In this document: positions 7,820-17,654 of the stretch, piece by piece
Numbering within the stretch: the stretch's first letter is position 1
Layout: every line of letters begins with the position of its first letter
NCBI RefSeq assembly: GCF_003947455.1
Contig: NZ_QHJH01000023.1
Location: 1 to 64,000 of the forward strand
Source: Streptomyces sp. WAC 04229
GTDB lineage: Bacteria; Actinomycetota; Actinomycetes; Streptomycetales; Streptomycetaceae
Length of the DNA stretch: 64,000 nt
Direction of reading: 5' to 3'
Notes under the pieces: model-generated
What the model was told of the DNA's origin: nothing
Seen by the model: the letters and a program-made list of their open reading frames with translations, nothing else
The model's database searches: none
Translations under genes and position numbers: made by a program

Positions 7820-9328
7820 ATGGGAAGCACCGTGCACTGGCTCTTCGGGGACCAGCTCGGGCCGCACTTCCTCGCGCCGGGCAGACACGGTCCCCGCCGG
7901 GACACACCGCTGCTCATGGTGGAGGCCCGGTCGGTGTTCCGGCGGCGCCGCTTCCACCGGGCCAAGGCGCACCTGGTGCTCTCCGCCATGCGGCACCGGG
8001 CCGCCGAACTGGGCGACCGGGTGACCTATGTGCGGGCCGACACCTACCGGGAGGGTCTCGACCGGGCCGCCCGCGGCCGACAGGTCACCGTCCACCACCC
8101 GACCTCGTACGCCGCCCTCCGGCTGGTGCGCTCCCTCCCCCGGGTCACCGTCGGCCCGGCGCGGGGCTTCATGGTCCCGACGGACGACTTCGCCGCGTGG
8201 GCGGACGGGCACGGCGGCGGGCGGCTGCGGCAGGAGGACTTCTACCGCTGGGTGCGCCGGCGGCACGAGCTGCTGATGGACGCCGACAGCCCGGCGGGCG
8301 GCCGCTGGAACTTCGACCACGACAACCGGCGGCCGCCCCCGCGCGAGGCCGACACCCTGCCGGTTCCCGCGCCCTACCGACCGCGCGAGGACGAGATCGA
8401 CCAGGAGGTCCGCCACGACCTCGACCGGTGGGAGAAGGACGGCGACGTCTCCTTCGTGGGACGCGACGGGCCACGACTGTTCCCGGCCACCCGCGCGGAG
8501 GCGCGGGCGGCGCTCAAACGCTTCCTGGCGCGTCGGCTGGGGAGCTTCGGGCCGTACGAGGACGCCATGCTCGCCGCCGACCCCGTGATGAGCCACAGCC
8601 TGCTGTCGTCCTCGCTCAATCTCGGCCTGCTCGACCCCGTGGAGTGCGTGGAGCGCGCGGAGGCGGAGTGGCGCGCCGGCCGGGCGCCGCTCGGCAGCGT
8701 GGAGGGATTCGTCCGGCAGATCGCCGGATGGCGCGAGTACGTGTGGCAGCTGTACTGGTACTTCGGTGAGGAGTACCGGCGGTCCAACCAGCTGCGCCAC
8801 ACCGCCCCGCTCCCCGACTGGTGGAGCGAGCTGGACGCGGACGCGGTGCGGGCGCGCTGCCTGCACACCGTGCTGGCCCAGGTACGGGACACCGGGTGGA
8901 CCCACCACATCCCCCGGCTGATGGTCCTCGGCAGCCACGCCCTCCAGCGCGGCTGGGACCCCGCCGCGGTGACGGACTGGTTCCACCGCTGCTTCGTGGA
9001 CGGCTACGACTGGGTCATGGTGCCCAACGTCGTCGGCATGTCCCAGTACGCCGACGGCGGCCGGATGACGACCAAGCCCTACACGTCGGGCGGCGCCTAC
9101 GTGCACCGGATGAGCGACCTGTGCGGACCGTGCCACTACCGGCCGGGCGACCGGACAGGCGAGCACGCCTGCCCCTACACCGCGGGCTACTGGACCTTCC
9201 TCGACCGGCACCGGGAGCGGCTCGGCCACAACCACCGCACCGCCCGTCCGGTGCGACAGCTGGACCGGCTCACCGACCTGGCCGACGTGCGCCGCCAGGA
9301 ACGGGCCCGCGGCGACGCGCCTCCTTGA
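7820..9328 (+). CDS. FeS-type cryptochrome/photolyase (FeS-BCP, PhrB-like)
   Basis: 502 residues. Flavoprotein of the cryptochrome/photolyase-related class (DUF523-unrelated, N-terminal Rossmann domain WLFGDQLGPHF, C-terminal FAD domain GFVRQIAGWREYVWQLYW). Cysteines in RCLHTVL, CGPC and HACPY have the C-x2-C-x12-C spacing of the 4Fe-4S ligands of Agrobacterium PhrB, a (6-4) photolyase. I chose the ATG at 7820 (GAAGGAAGCGGTC upstream) since MGSTVHWLFGDQ aligns with family N-termini. It precedes crtE on the same strand; a photolyase in this position is known from Streptomyces carotenoid clusters and fits light-induced photoprotection. Substrate repair type is inferred from the FeS motif. Confidence 0.88.
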   Translation: MGSTVHWLFGDQLGPHFLAPGRHGPRRDTPLLMVEARSVFRRRRFHRAKAHLVLSAMRHRAAELGDRVTYVRADTYREGLDRAARGRQVTVHHPTSYAALRLVRSLPRVTVGPARGFMVPTDDFAAWADGHGGGRLRQEDFYRWVRRRHELLMDADSPAGGRWNFDHDNRRPPPREADTLPVPAPYRPREDEIDQEVRHDLDRWEKDGDVSFVGRDGPRLFPATRAEARAALKRFLARRLGSFGPYEDAMLAADPVMSHSLLSSSLNLGLLDPVECVERAEAEWRAGRAPLGSVEGFVRQIAGWREYVWQLYWYFGEEYRRSNQLRHTAPLPDWWSELDADAVRARCLHTVLAQVRDTGWTHHIPRLMVLGSHALQRGWDPAAVTDWFHRCFVDGYDWVMVPNVVGMSQYADGGRMTTKPYTSGGAYVHRMSDLCGPCHYRPGDRTGEHACPYTAGYWTFLDRHRERLGHNHRTARPVRQLDRLTDLADVRRQERARGDAPP

Positions 9329-9429
9329 GCGGCGGCCGTGAGCGACGGCCGGGAGTCCGCCGCATCCGTTGGGGCCCGCCCGGCGGAAGCATGGGTGTGC
9401 AAATGACCGAGAGTGAGAAGGGGTTGTGC

Positions 9430-10575
9430 ATGCTGGGACCGCCGTCCACGGTGACCGAGCCGGTCAGGCCGGCCGACGGCCCGCTCACGGCCCGTGATGC
9501 CGTCCGGGCGGCCGAGGCGGAACTCGACGCCGTCCTCGACTCCAGGCTGCGGCAGGCACGCGAGGTCGATCCGGTGTACGCCCGCGACGTCGCCGAGCGC
9601 GTCGCCGCCTTCGTACGGCGCGGCGGCAAGCGGCTGCGCACGGCGTTCGCGTGGTGCGGGTGGCGGGCCGCCGGCGGAACCGGGGACGTCACGCCGGTCC
9701 TGCGTACGGGCGCGGCCCTGGAACTCGTCCAGGCGTGCGCGCTCGTCCACGACGACGTGATGGACGGATCGCCGCTGCGCCGCGGCGCGCCCGCCGTCCA
9801 CGTCGACCTCGCCCGCGCGCATCTCGCCGCGGGGATGAGCGGCTCCGCCGACGCCTTCGGCGTGTCCGCCGCCGTGCTCGTCGGCGATCTGGCCCTGGCG
9901 TGGGCGGACGACCTGCTGACCGAGACGGCGCTCCGCTCGCCCTACGGTGCACGGCTGCACCAGGAGTGGCAGGAGATGCGCGGCGAGATGGTCGCCGGAC
10001 AGTACCGGGACCTGCACGCGCAGGCCACCGGGGCGTCGGGCGTCGACGCGGCGCTGAGCGTCGCCACCCTCAAGAGCGCCCTGTACACGGTCGAACGCCC
10101 GCTGGCGCTGGGCGCGGCGCTCCACGGTGCCGACGGGCCCGCCCTGGACGCGCTGCGGGCCGCCGGACGCTGTGCCGGGCTGGCCTTCCAGCTCCGCGAC
10201 GACCTGCTCGGCGCCTTCGGCGACCCGGCGGTGACGGGCAAACCGGCCGACGACGACCTGCGCACGCGCAAGCTGACGTGTCTGCTCGCGGTCGGCCGCA
10301 GGGCCGCCGAAGCGGGCGGCGACGCGGACGCCGCCGACGCGCTCGCCCCGGGGGCGCGGTCCGGCCCGGACGACGAGGTGCGCCGGATGCGCGACGCGCT
10401 GGAGCGCACCGGGGCGCGGGCCGTCGTCGAGTCGACCATCACGGAGCTGGCCGCGAAGAGTCTGCGGCACTTCGCCCGGACCGGAGCCGAGCCCGCCGTA
10501 CGCCGTGAGTTCACCGCGTTGGTCGAGCGGGCGTCCGGTGTCGTCGCGGGGCGCATCACCGGGGAGGCCGCGTGA
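9430..10575 (+). CDS. crtE: Geranylgeranyl diphosphate synthase (polyprenyl synthetase)
   Basis: Makes GGPP from FPP/IPP, first committed step of carotenogenesis; 381 residues from the ATG at 9430. The first Asp-rich motif is LVHDDVMDGSPLRRG near residue 113 and the second is QLRDDLLGAFGD near residue 257. The KRLRTAF segment binds diphosphate. The start could instead be ATG 9403 or 9391; I favour 9430 because GAGAAGGGG lies just upstream and homologues begin nearer the conserved region. It overlaps crtI by 4 bp (GTGA). The upstream 101 bp between photolyase and crtE should carry its light-inducible promoter, but I cannot name the -35/-10 boxes. Confidence 0.93.
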   Translation: MLGPPSTVTEPVRPADGPLTARDAVRAAEAELDAVLDSRLRQAREVDPVYARDVAERVAAFVRRGGKRLRTAFAWCGWRAAGGTGDVTPVLRTGAALELVQACALVHDDVMDGSPLRRGAPAVHVDLARAHLAAGMSGSADAFGVSAAVLVGDLALAWADDLLTETALRSPYGARLHQEWQEMRGEMVAGQYRDLHAQATGASGVDAALSVATLKSALYTVERPLALGAALHGADGPALDALRAAGRCAGLAFQLRDDLLGAFGDPAVTGKPADDDLRTRKLTCLLAVGRRAAEAGGDADAADALAPGARSGPDDEVRRMRDALERTGARAVVESTITELAAKSLRHFARTGAEPAVRREFTALVERASGVVAGRITGEAA

Positions 10576-12149
10576 GGACGGTGACGGGCCCGACGGATCA
10601 CGTGGTCGTGGTGGGCGCCGGCCTCTCCGGGCTGGCCTGCGCGCTGCACCTGCTGGGCGCGGGCCGCCGGGTGACGGTCGTCGAACGGGACGACGGGCCG
10701 GGCGGCCGGGCGGGCCGGGTGAGCCTGGGCGGCTACCAGATCGACACGGGGCCCACGGTGCTGACCATGCCGCACCTGGCCGACGAGGCGTTCGCAGCCG
10801 TGGGCGACCGGCTCGACCGCCATGTCGAGCTGACGCCCCTGCATCCGGCGTACCGGGCGTCCTTCGCCGACGGGAGCGCCCTCGACGTCCACACCGACGG
10901 CGACGCGATGGAGGCGGAGGTCAGGCGGTTCGCGGGTCCGGCCGAGGCGGCCGGCTACCGCGGGCTGCGGAACTGGCTGGAGCGGCTGTACCGGGCGCAG
11001 ATGCGGCGCTTCATCGACACGAACTTCGACTCGCCCTTCCAGCTGCTCCACCCCGACCTGGCCCGGCTGGCGGCGCTGGGCGGCTTCGGGCGGCTGGACC
11101 GGCGGATCGGCCGCTTCATCGCCGACCCGCGGCTGCGCCGTGTCTTCTCCTTCCAGGCGCTGTACGCCGGTGTGGCCCCGGCCCGGGCCCTCGCGGCGTA
11201 CGCGGTGATCGCCTACATGGACACCGTGGCCGGCGTCTGGTTCCCCAAGGGCGGCATGCACGCGCTGCCCCGCGGGATGGCGGACGCGGCGGGCGCGGCG
11301 GGGGCCGGGTTCCGCTGGTCGTCCGAAGTGGCGTCGCTGGAGCGGTCGGCGGGCCGGGTGCGGGCCGTGCGGCTGGCCTCCGGGGAGCGGATCCCGTGCG
11401 ACGCCGTGGTGCTGACCTGCGAACTGCCCGCCGCGCACCGGCTGCTGGGGCGTACGCCGAGGCGTCCGGTGCGGCTGCGGCACTCCCCCTCGGCGGTCGT
11501 CCTGCACGCCGGAACCGACCGGACGTGGCCCGGTCTCGCCCACCACACGCTGTCCTTCGGCGGCGCCTGGGAAGCCACCTTCGACGAACTGACCCGCACG
11601 GGGCGGCTGATGAGCGACCCGTCCCTGCTGATCACCCGGCCGACGACGCACGACCCCGGCCTCGCACCGCCGGGCCGGCACCTCCACTACGTCCTCGCAC
11701 CGTGCCCGAACACCGACGTGGGGCCCTCCGCCGCCGCGTGGCGGGACCTGGGGCCCCGCTACCGGGACGGCCTGGTCGCCGAGCTGGAGCGGCGGGGGCT
11801 GGACGGGTTCGCGGCCGGTGTCCAGGAGGAGTTGCTGGTCACCCCGCTGGACTGGGCGGCGCAGGGGCACGCGGCGGGCAGCCCCTTCTCGGTCTCCCAC
11901 ACCTTCGCCCAGACCGGTCCGTTCCGCCCCCGCAACCTGGTGCGCGGCGTGGACAACGTCGTACTGGCGGGCTGCGGCACCACCCCGGGCGTCGGCGTGC
12001 CGACCGTGCTGATCAGCGGCAAGCTCGCCGCCGCGCGGGTCACCGGCGGGGCCCGCAGGGCCGCCCGTGCCGTGCGCCCCCGTCCGGCGCCACGAGCCGA
12101 GCGTGCCGATGCCACCCCGACCGCGGAAGGCTCCCATGGCCCGTCGTGA
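10572..12149 (+). CDS. crtI: Phytoene desaturase (CrtI family)
   Basis: FAD-dependent desaturase converting phytoene stepwise to lycopene; 525 residues from a GTG start that overlaps the crtE stop. The N-terminal dinucleotide-binding motif is [17 protein letters not shown] with an acidic [13 protein letters not shown] strand end; [12 protein letters not shown] follows as in CrtI. The C-terminal bacterial-type phytoene dehydrogenase signature region is seen at [20 protein letters not shown]. It overlaps crtB by 14 bp. The last 40 residues are an unusual Arg/Pro-rich extension whose DNA also holds the crtB start. Confidence 0.94.
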   Translation: MRTVTGPTDHVVVVGAGLSGLACALHLLGAGRRVTVVERDDGPGGRAGRVSLGGYQIDTGPTVLTMPHLADEAFAAVGDRLDRHVELTPLHPAYRASFADGSALDVHTDGDAMEAEVRRFAGPAEAAGYRGLRNWLERLYRAQMRRFIDTNFDSPFQLLHPDLARLAALGGFGRLDRRIGRFIADPRLRRVFSFQALYAGVAPARALAAYAVIAYMDTVAGVWFPKGGMHALPRGMADAAGAAGAGFRWSSEVASLERSAGRVRAVRLASGERIPCDAVVLTCELPAAHRLLGRTPRRPVRLRHSPSAVVLHAGTDRTWPGLAHHTLSFGGAWEATFDELTRTGRLMSDPSLLITRPTTHDPGLAPPGRHLHYVLAPCPNTDVGPSAAAWRDLGPRYRDGLVAELERRGLDGFAAGVQEELLVTPLDWAAQGHAAGSPFSVSHTFAQTGPFRPRNLVRGVDNVVLAGCGTTPGVGVPTVLISGKLAAARVTGGARRAARAVRPRPAPRAERADATPTAEGSHGPS

Positions 12150-13119
12150 ACTGGATGCCGCGCACATCACCGATCCCGGCCTGCGCGCCGACTACACCCT
12201 GTGCAGACGGCTGAACGCCCGCCACGGCAAGACCTACTTCCTGGCCACCCGGCTGCTCCCGCTGGAGCGCCGCGCCCGCGTGCACGCGCTGTACGGCTTC
12301 GCCCGCTGGGCCGACGACATCGTCGACGACCTGGACCGGCACCGCACACCGACGGAGCGCGACCGGCTGCTGCGGGTCCTGGAGAGCGACCTCGCGCACG
12401 GGCTGCGGACCGGTGAGGGGACCGAGCCCGTGGTCCGGGCCGTCGCCGACACCGCCGCACGGCACGGCATCGAGCACTCGCTGTTCGCCGACTTCCTCGT
12501 GTCGATGCGCAGCGACCTGCACGTCACGGACTACCCGACCTACGCCGACCTGCGCGCCTACATGCACGGTTCGGCCGCGGTGATCGGCCTTCAGATGCTG
12601 CCGGTGCTGGGCACGGTCGTCCCCCGCGAGGAGGCCGCCCCGCACGCGGCCGGCCTCGGGGTCGCCTTCCAGCTCACCAACTTCCTGCGGGACGTCGGCG
12701 AGGACCTGGACCGGGGCCGCGTGTACCTGCCGGCCGACCTGCTCGCCGCGCACGGTGTGGACCGGCCGCTGCTGGAGTGGAGCCGCCGCACGGGACGCCG
12801 GGACCCGCGGATCCGCGCTGCGCTCGTCGCCGCCGAGGCCTTGACGCGGGAGGTGTACCGGGCGGCGGAGCCGGGCATCGCCATGCTCGATCCGCGGGTG
12901 CGTCCCTGCATCCGCACCGCGTTCACCCTCTACGGCGGGATTCTCGACGCGATCGCGGAGCAGGACTACACCGTGGTGCACCGCCGTGCCGTGGTCTCGC
13001 GCGCGCGTCGCGCGGCCACGGCCGCCGCCGGAGTGGTGGGCGTCGTACGTGCCCGCGGCACGCACCCGGCGCCGCGGACGGACGATGCGGCGCCCCGGAC
13101 GAAAGGACCCGTGCAGTGA
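12136..13119 (+). CDS. crtB: Phytoene synthase
   Basis: Condenses two GGPP into phytoene; 327 residues. The squalene/phytoene synthase pattern is clear: [23 protein letters not shown] at the N-terminus, the first Asp-rich motif [17 protein letters not shown] near residue 58, and the second, [22 protein letters not shown], near residue 180. The ATG at 12136 is preceded by GGAAGG and lies inside the 3' end of crtI, giving translational coupling. The C-terminus after residue 280 is a variable Ala/Arg-rich tail. Confidence 0.94.
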   Translation: MARRELDAAHITDPGLRADYTLCRRLNARHGKTYFLATRLLPLERRARVHALYGFARWADDIVDDLDRHRTPTERDRLLRVLESDLAHGLRTGEGTEPVVRAVADTAARHGIEHSLFADFLVSMRSDLHVTDYPTYADLRAYMHGSAAVIGLQMLPVLGTVVPREEAAPHAAGLGVAFQLTNFLRDVGEDLDRGRVYLPADLLAAHGVDRPLLEWSRRTGRRDPRIRAALVAAEALTREVYRAAEPGIAMLDPRVRPCIRTAFTLYGGILDAIAEQDYTVVHRRAVVSRARRAATAAAGVVGVVRARGTHPAPRTDDAAPRTKGPVQ

Positions 13120-14123
13120 GTGACCGAGCGGACCGGGCGGGCTGGACCCCGCCGCTGCGGCGGCGCGGCCGGTCGGACTGGGCGACCCAGACCCCGACCT
13201 GGCGGGAGGCGCGCCCGGCACTGATCGCCGAGGCCCTCAAACGGGCCTCGGCGCGTCCCTCGGGCAACTGGTTCGTCGTCGGTGCCTCCCGGGACGTGCG
13301 CACCGGTGGCCGCCCTTGTGGCCGAACCGTGGGCGGCACCGAGGTGGTGCTGTGGCGGTCGGAGACCGGTGAGCTGCGCGCGGGCCCGGGGGCGTGCCCG
13401 CATCTGGGCGCGCCCCTGCGGGAGAGCCGGGTGGTGTGCGGGACGCTGGTGTGCCACTGGCACGGACTGGCCCTGGACGGCGGGCCGTTCGCGGGGTGGG
13501 AGCCGTTTCCGGTCCACGACGACGGTGTCCTGGTGTGGGTCCGGCTGGACGCGGTCGGCGGCGAGGAGCCGTCGGAGCGTCCCGTGGTCCCGGAGCGGCC
13601 CGCGCCGGGCGGCGGTGTGGACGCCGTCTACACGGCCGTCGGGGGGTGCGAGCCGCAGGACGTGGTCGCCAACCGGCTCGATCCGTGGCACGGCTCGTGG
13701 TTCCACCCGTACTCGTTCGTGGATCTGACGGTGGCCCGGCCGCCGCTGGGCGACGCGGACGACGCCTTCGTGGTGGACGTGTCGTTCCGGGTGACGGGCC
13801 GTCTGGTGGTGCCGGTCCGGGCGGAGTTCACCGCGCCGGAGCCGCGTACGGTCGTCATGCGGATCACGGAGGGCGAGGGGACCACGTCCGTCGTGGAGAC
13901 CCATGCCACGCCGCTGACCGCCGAGGGGGCCGCGCGTCCGCGGACCGCCGTCGTCGAAGCGGTCGTCGCGGCCTCCGGCCGGCGGGGCTTCGCACTCGCG
14001 CGGGCCGCCGCGCCGGTGCTGCGGCCCCTGATGCGCCGGACGGCCGGGCGGCTGTGGCGCGACGACCTCGCCTACGCGGAGCGGCGGTGGGCGCTGCGCA
14101 GCACGGGCCGGTTCCCGGGCTGA
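13116..14123 (+). CDS. Rieske [2Fe-2S] protein of carotenoid cluster (DUF5914 type, crtV position)
   Basis: 335 residues from a GTG (AAAGGACC upstream) that overlaps the crtB stop by 4 bp. A Rieske motif is seen at ACPHLGAPL and [12 protein letters not shown] (C-x-H ... C-x2-H) near residues 93-116. A larger C-terminal domain follows ([19 protein letters not shown], then [19 protein letters not shown]), matching the Rieske proteins annotated with DUF5914 in Streptomyces crt clusters. It takes the place of crtV in crtEIBV operons. Its step is unknown; a ring or side-chain oxidation in isorenieratene formation is possible. Its last 52 bp overlap the convergent crtU gene. Confidence 0.8.
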   Translation: MSDRADRAGWTPPLRRRGRSDWATQTPTWREARPALIAEALKRASARPSGNWFVVGASRDVRTGGRPCGRTVGGTEVVLWRSETGELRAGPGACPHLGAPLRESRVVCGTLVCHWHGLALDGGPFAGWEPFPVHDDGVLVWVRLDAVGGEEPSERPVVPERPAPGGGVDAVYTAVGGCEPQDVVANRLDPWHGSWFHPYSFVDLTVARPPLGDADDAFVVDVSFRVTGRLVVPVRAEFTAPEPRTVVMRITEGEGTTSVVETHATPLTAEGAARPRTAVVEAVVAASGRRGFALARAAAPVLRPLMRRTAGRLWRDDLAYAERRWALRSTGRFPG

Positions 14124-15622
14124 GCGCGGCGGTTCCCGGCCCGGCCGAGTGCCCGCAGTACGGGTGACCGGCCGGCCCGGGGCACCGTCCACAGCACCTG
14201 ACCCCGTACTCCCCAGCCGGCGAGGAGCGCTCCGGCCGCCAGGAAGCCGGTGGTGGCCGCACGCTCCATCAGGGCCACGGGCAGGTCGCAGCGGATGGCG
14301 TCGCCGGCCAGCGTCACGTTCGGGTGAGGGGTCACGACGGTGGGCCGCCGGGAGTAGGAGCCGACCGGGAACAGGGGGCAGTCCGCGCGCCATTCGTGCC
14401 GGGCGTCGACGATCCGGGCCCGCCGTGTCTCGGGGTAGACCCGGCGGAGGCTGTCGAGGAGGCGGTTCTGCACGGTCTCCGGGTGTGCGTGGGCGGGGAC
14501 CGCGTAGGCGTGCAGTTCCACCACCGAGCCTCCGGTCCGGGCGGCCCAGCGGGCGGCCTCGCCCTCGTAGCGCTCCAGCACGCTGATGTTGTCCAGTCCG
14601 TCGTAGCCGCTGGTGCCGAGGAACCCGGCGCGGTCGGCGTGGACCGGCCGGTCCAGCCAGAGCCGGGAGACGAGGAAGGGCGGCGCGGTGCCGAGCGAGG
14701 CGATGTCCTCGCGCCAGGCCGGTGTGCCGAGCCCGGGTGACGCGGCGGTCAGTCCGCGCAGGGCTCCGGGATCGAGGGCGAGCACGGCGGCGTCGTACCG
14801 GTCCAGGGCGTCGTCGGTGCGCACCTCCACTCCCCCGTCGTCGTCCGGGTGGACGCCGCGCACGGGGGTGCCGGTGCGGAGGTCGGTCCCGAGGCGCTGG
14901 AGGTAGTCGCCGAGCGGGTCCCACAGGGCCTGGGGGAACGGCTCGTCCGGCACGTCGAAGAGCAGGCCCTCGGCCGAGCCGAGGAAGTAGATGTGGAACA
15001 TCAGCAGCAGTTCCGCGGCGGACAGTTCCCGCGGGTCCGCGAAGAAGCTGCGGGAGAACACCTCGAAGGCCAGATGGTGCGCGGCCTCGGGGAAGCGGAC
15101 GCGTTCGAGGAACTCCGTGGCGCTCGTGGAGTCGAACCGGTCGTAGACCTCGGGCACCCGGACGTCGAGGAGCGGCAGGGCGGCCCCGGCGTCCATGGCG
15201 GCGAGGTCGCGCCAGCCGAAGGTGGGGCTCAGGGCGACGAAGCCGAGCGCGCTGAGCGGCGGGGTGCGCGGGACGCGGGCGAAGCTGTCGGTCAGCCCGC
15301 CGCTGTGCCGCAGCGGGTAGTCGGGCAGGGGGCGCAGCCGGTCGAGTCCGGGGTCGGTCCGCCGCAGCAGACCCCGCAGGTTGTAGTACTGGCGGAAGAA
15401 GGCGTGGAAGCCGCGGCTCATGGTGGCCCCGGAGCCGTCGGCGAGGCGGGTGGGCCGCCCGGCGAGCCGTCCGCCGAGTGTGTCCTCGCGTTCGTACAGG
15501 GTCACGCGGGCGCCGCGTTCGGCCAGCAGGGTGGCGGCGGCCAGCCCGGCGATTCCCCCGCCGGCCACGGCGACCGCCGGGGCGTCCCCGGGGTCCAGGC
15601 GGTCCCGGCCCGGCGCGGGCAT
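14072..15622 (-). CDS. crtU: Carotenoid phi-ring synthase/desaturase (isorenieratene synthase)
   Basis: Converts the beta-rings of beta-carotene into aromatic phi-rings; 516 residues from the ATG at 15622. FAD-binding motif is VAVAGGGIAGLAAATLLAERGARVTLYEREDTLGGR split around residue 20; MSRGFHAFFRQYYNLRGLLRR is typical of CrtU. The C-terminal FAD segment reads NVTLAGDAIRCDLPVALMERAATTGFLAAG. It is the last gene of the minus-strand crtY-crtT-crtU block (53 bp behind crtT) and its 3' end overlaps the convergent Rieske gene by 52 bp, so full-length transcripts of both strands would be antisense there. Confidence 0.92.
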   Translation of the reverse strand: MPAPGRDRLDPGDAPAVAVAGGGIAGLAAATLLAERGARVTLYEREDTLGGRLAGRPTRLADGSGATMSRGFHAFFRQYYNLRGLLRRTDPGLDRLRPLPDYPLRHSGGLTDSFARVPRTPPLSALGFVALSPTFGWRDLAAMDAGAALPLLDVRVPEVYDRFDSTSATEFLERVRFPEAAHHLAFEVFSRSFFADPRELSAAELLLMFHIYFLGSAEGLLFDVPDEPFPQALWDPLGDYLQRLGTDLRTGTPVRGVHPDDDGGVEVRTDDALDRYDAAVLALDPGALRGLTAASPGLGTPAWREDIASLGTAPPFLVSRLWLDRPVHADRAGFLGTSGYDGLDNISVLERYEGEAARWAARTGGSVVELHAYAVPAHAHPETVQNRLLDSLRRVYPETRRARIVDARHEWRADCPLFPVGSYSRRPTVVTPHPNVTLAGDAIRCDLPVALMERAATTGFLAAGALLAGWGVRGQVLWTVPRAGRSPVLRALGRAGNRRAQPGNRPVLRSAHRRSA

Positions 15623-15675
15623 CACGATCTCGGCCTTGCGGTCGCGTCCGCGCCGGGCCGCCGGCCGGCCGGCGC

Positions 15676-16410
15676 TCAACGGGCCGCCTCGACCCGTGGG
15701 GCGGCGGCACCGTTGCGGGCCAGGAAGGTGTGCACGAGGCCGGTCTGCCACCCGGCGACGGGGGCCGCGCGTACCCCGGTGAACCCGGCCTCGGCCAGGC
15801 GCGCCGTGAAGGCGGGAACGGTGTCGAAGCGGACGACGCTGTGCCACAGGTGCCGGTACAGGGCGCGGTCGCCGCTCAGGGTGCCCGCGGGAATGATCAG
15901 GCCCAGGCAGACGGCGTTCCACAGGGCGTGGTGGGCGGCCGAGCCGCTGAGGCTGTACTCGTGCACGGCGAGCCGGCCGCCCGGCCGCAACAGGGTGCGG
16001 ACCGCGGCCAGGACACCGTCCGGGTCGGTGACGTTGCGGAACAGGTAGGCGGCGAAGACCGCGTCGTACGGTCCCTCGTCGGTCGTGACGACTTCCTCGG
16101 CGGTCAGGTGCCGGAAACGGACGCGGGCCGGCCAGGGTTTGGCGAGGGCGCGCCGCAGCATCCCCGCCGAGGCGTCGACGGCGGTGATCCGTGCGTGGGG
16201 TGCGGCCCGCAGCAGCGCCCGGGTGGAGGTGCCGGTGCCGCAGCCGAGGTCCAGGACGTGCAGGCCGGCGCCGGCGCGGGGCAGCCGGAGCCGCCGTGCG
16301 GAGCGCAGGAGGTCGGTGCGGTAGCCGGGGTTGAGGGCCGTGAGCCGGTCGTAGGTGCGCGAGGCGTGGTCGAAGGCGCGTGCCAGGTCGTGGTCGCGCA
16401 GGAGTGTCAT
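15676..16410 (-). CDS. crtT: SAM-dependent methyltransferase of carotenoid cluster
   Basis: 244 residues from the ATG at 16410. The SAM-binding motif I is LHVLDLGCGTGTSTRALL near residue 48, and the acidic motif II is ITAVDASAGML. A downstream LRPGGRLAVHEYSLSG matches UbiE/Coq5-like class I methyltransferases. It overlaps the crtY stop by 4 bp, and the order crtY-crtT-crtU is the conserved Streptomyces arrangement. Deletion phenotypes in the literature leave its biochemical role unclear because isorenieratene needs no extra methylation. Confidence 0.88.
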   Translation of the reverse strand: MTLLRDHDLARAFDHASRTYDRLTALNPGYRTDLLRSARRLRLPRAGAGLHVLDLGCGTGTSTRALLRAAPHARITAVDASAGMLRRALAKPWPARVRFRHLTAEEVVTTDEGPYDAVFAAYLFRNVTDPDGVLAAVRTLLRPGGRLAVHEYSLSGSAAHHALWNAVCLGLIIPAGTLSGDRALYRHLWHSVVRFDTVPAFTARLAEAGFTGVRAAPVAGWQTGLVHTFLARNGAAAPRVEAAR

Positions 16411-17654
16411 GGGTGGTTGTCTCCGGTTCGTGGGGTGCCGTGCCGGCGCCGGGGCAGGAAGGGGAGTTCGAGGGCGGTGCGGAGCATCGGACCCACGGGG
16501 GTGCGCAGGCCGATGCCCCATTCCTCCCACGGGGTGGTGTCGCCGTCGAGGAAGCGCAGCAGCCGGTGCGGCGGGATCCGCCGGAAGAGGCCGGTGAAGA
16601 AGTCGGGGCCGTTGATCCGGCCGGTGTCCAGGGCCCGCAGCAGCACCGCGTCCATGGCGAGGGCGCGCCGCCCGTGCGGAGGCGGCACCAGGGCGCGGCC
16701 CTGGTGCAGGGCCGCGGCGATCGCGCGGCTCTGCCGTTGGACGGCGGCGAAGGTGTACCCGGTCGCGGGCCGGGTGGCGCCGCCCGCGGTGCCGATCCGG
16801 AACACGGCGGGGCCCACCCTGCGGGCGAAGCGCGCGTCGGTCATCGGGATGACCCCCTGCTCCGCCGACTCCACGGTGAACGCCCCGAGTTTCAGGACGT
16901 CGTGGGTGTAGTGGGCCAGCGCCGCCTCGTACGCCCCGGTGGTCAGCGGGGTCCGGGAGAACTCGGTGTACTCGACGAGCGCGCGGTCCGGTGCCAGGGG
17001 CAGTACGTAGCCGAAGGCGAGGCCGTGCGGGGGTTGCGGGACGCGGAAGTCCATGAGGTCGGCCACGCCGGGGTCGAACCGGTGTGCGTCGGTGCGCACG
17101 AACCAGCCCCGGAAGTGCTGCGTCAGCCGGGTCCGGGCCGGGGGCAGGGCGGGCCGGGGGCGGGAGTCGAACACATGGCGTGCGCGGAGCAGCCGGGATC
17201 CGCCGTCGGGGGTGGTGCAGCGTACCTCCGCCGTGCCGTCGGCGGTGTTGCGCACCGTGTCCGCCGTCGCGCGCAGGACGCGTACGCCGGGGGCACGCGC
17301 CAGCCGCGCGTGCACCAGCCGTTCGAAGTCCGTGGAGCGGAGCATGCGGTAGCGCAGGGGTGCCGGGTCGACGGTGACGGCGCGGCCGTCGCTGCCGTGG
17401 ACGCGCAGGCGGGACCAGGAGGCGCCGACCGCCGCGCCGAAGTCGCCGGCTCCGTGGGTGCCATGAGGGTCATCGGTGTCTTGATCCCAGTAGCACCAGG
17501 TCCGTTCGGGGGGTCGCAGTGGGCCGTCCGGGGCCTCCACCAGGGTGACGGTCGGGGAGGCGGGGGCCGTCAGCCGGAGCGCGAGGCTGAGTCCGGCCGC
17601 GCCGCCGCCGACGATGACGACGTCCGACGTCAGGTCGGGCGCGGGCCGGCTCAC
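16407..17654 (-). CDS. crtY: Lycopene beta-cyclase (CrtY type)
   Basis: Cyclises both ends of lycopene to beta-carotene; 415 residues from a GTG at 17654. FAD/NAD motif DVVIVGGGAAGLSLALRL starts at residue 11; PPERTWCYWDQD is characteristic of CrtY. Further on, FGYVLPLAPDRALVEYTEFS, RIGTAGGATRPATGYTFAAVQ and LFRRIPPHRLLRFLDGDTT match the family. It overlaps the upstream SDR gene and the downstream crtT gene by 4 bp each, so the three are co-translated. Confidence 0.93.
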   Translation of the reverse strand: MSRPAPDLTSDVVIVGGGAAGLSLALRLTAPASPTVTLVEAPDGPLRPPERTWCYWDQDTDDPHGTHGAGDFGAAVGASWSRLRVHGSDGRAVTVDPAPLRYRMLRSTDFERLVHARLARAPGVRVLRATADTVRNTADGTAEVRCTTPDGGSRLLRARHVFDSRPRPALPPARTRLTQHFRGWFVRTDAHRFDPGVADLMDFRVPQPPHGLAFGYVLPLAPDRALVEYTEFSRTPLTTGAYEAALAHYTHDVLKLGAFTVESAEQGVIPMTDARFARRVGPAVFRIGTAGGATRPATGYTFAAVQRQSRAIAAALHQGRALVPPPHGRRALAMDAVLLRALDTGRINGPDFFTGLFRRIPPHRLLRFLDGDTTPWEEWGIGLRTPVGPMLRTALELPFLPRRRHGTPRTGDNHP

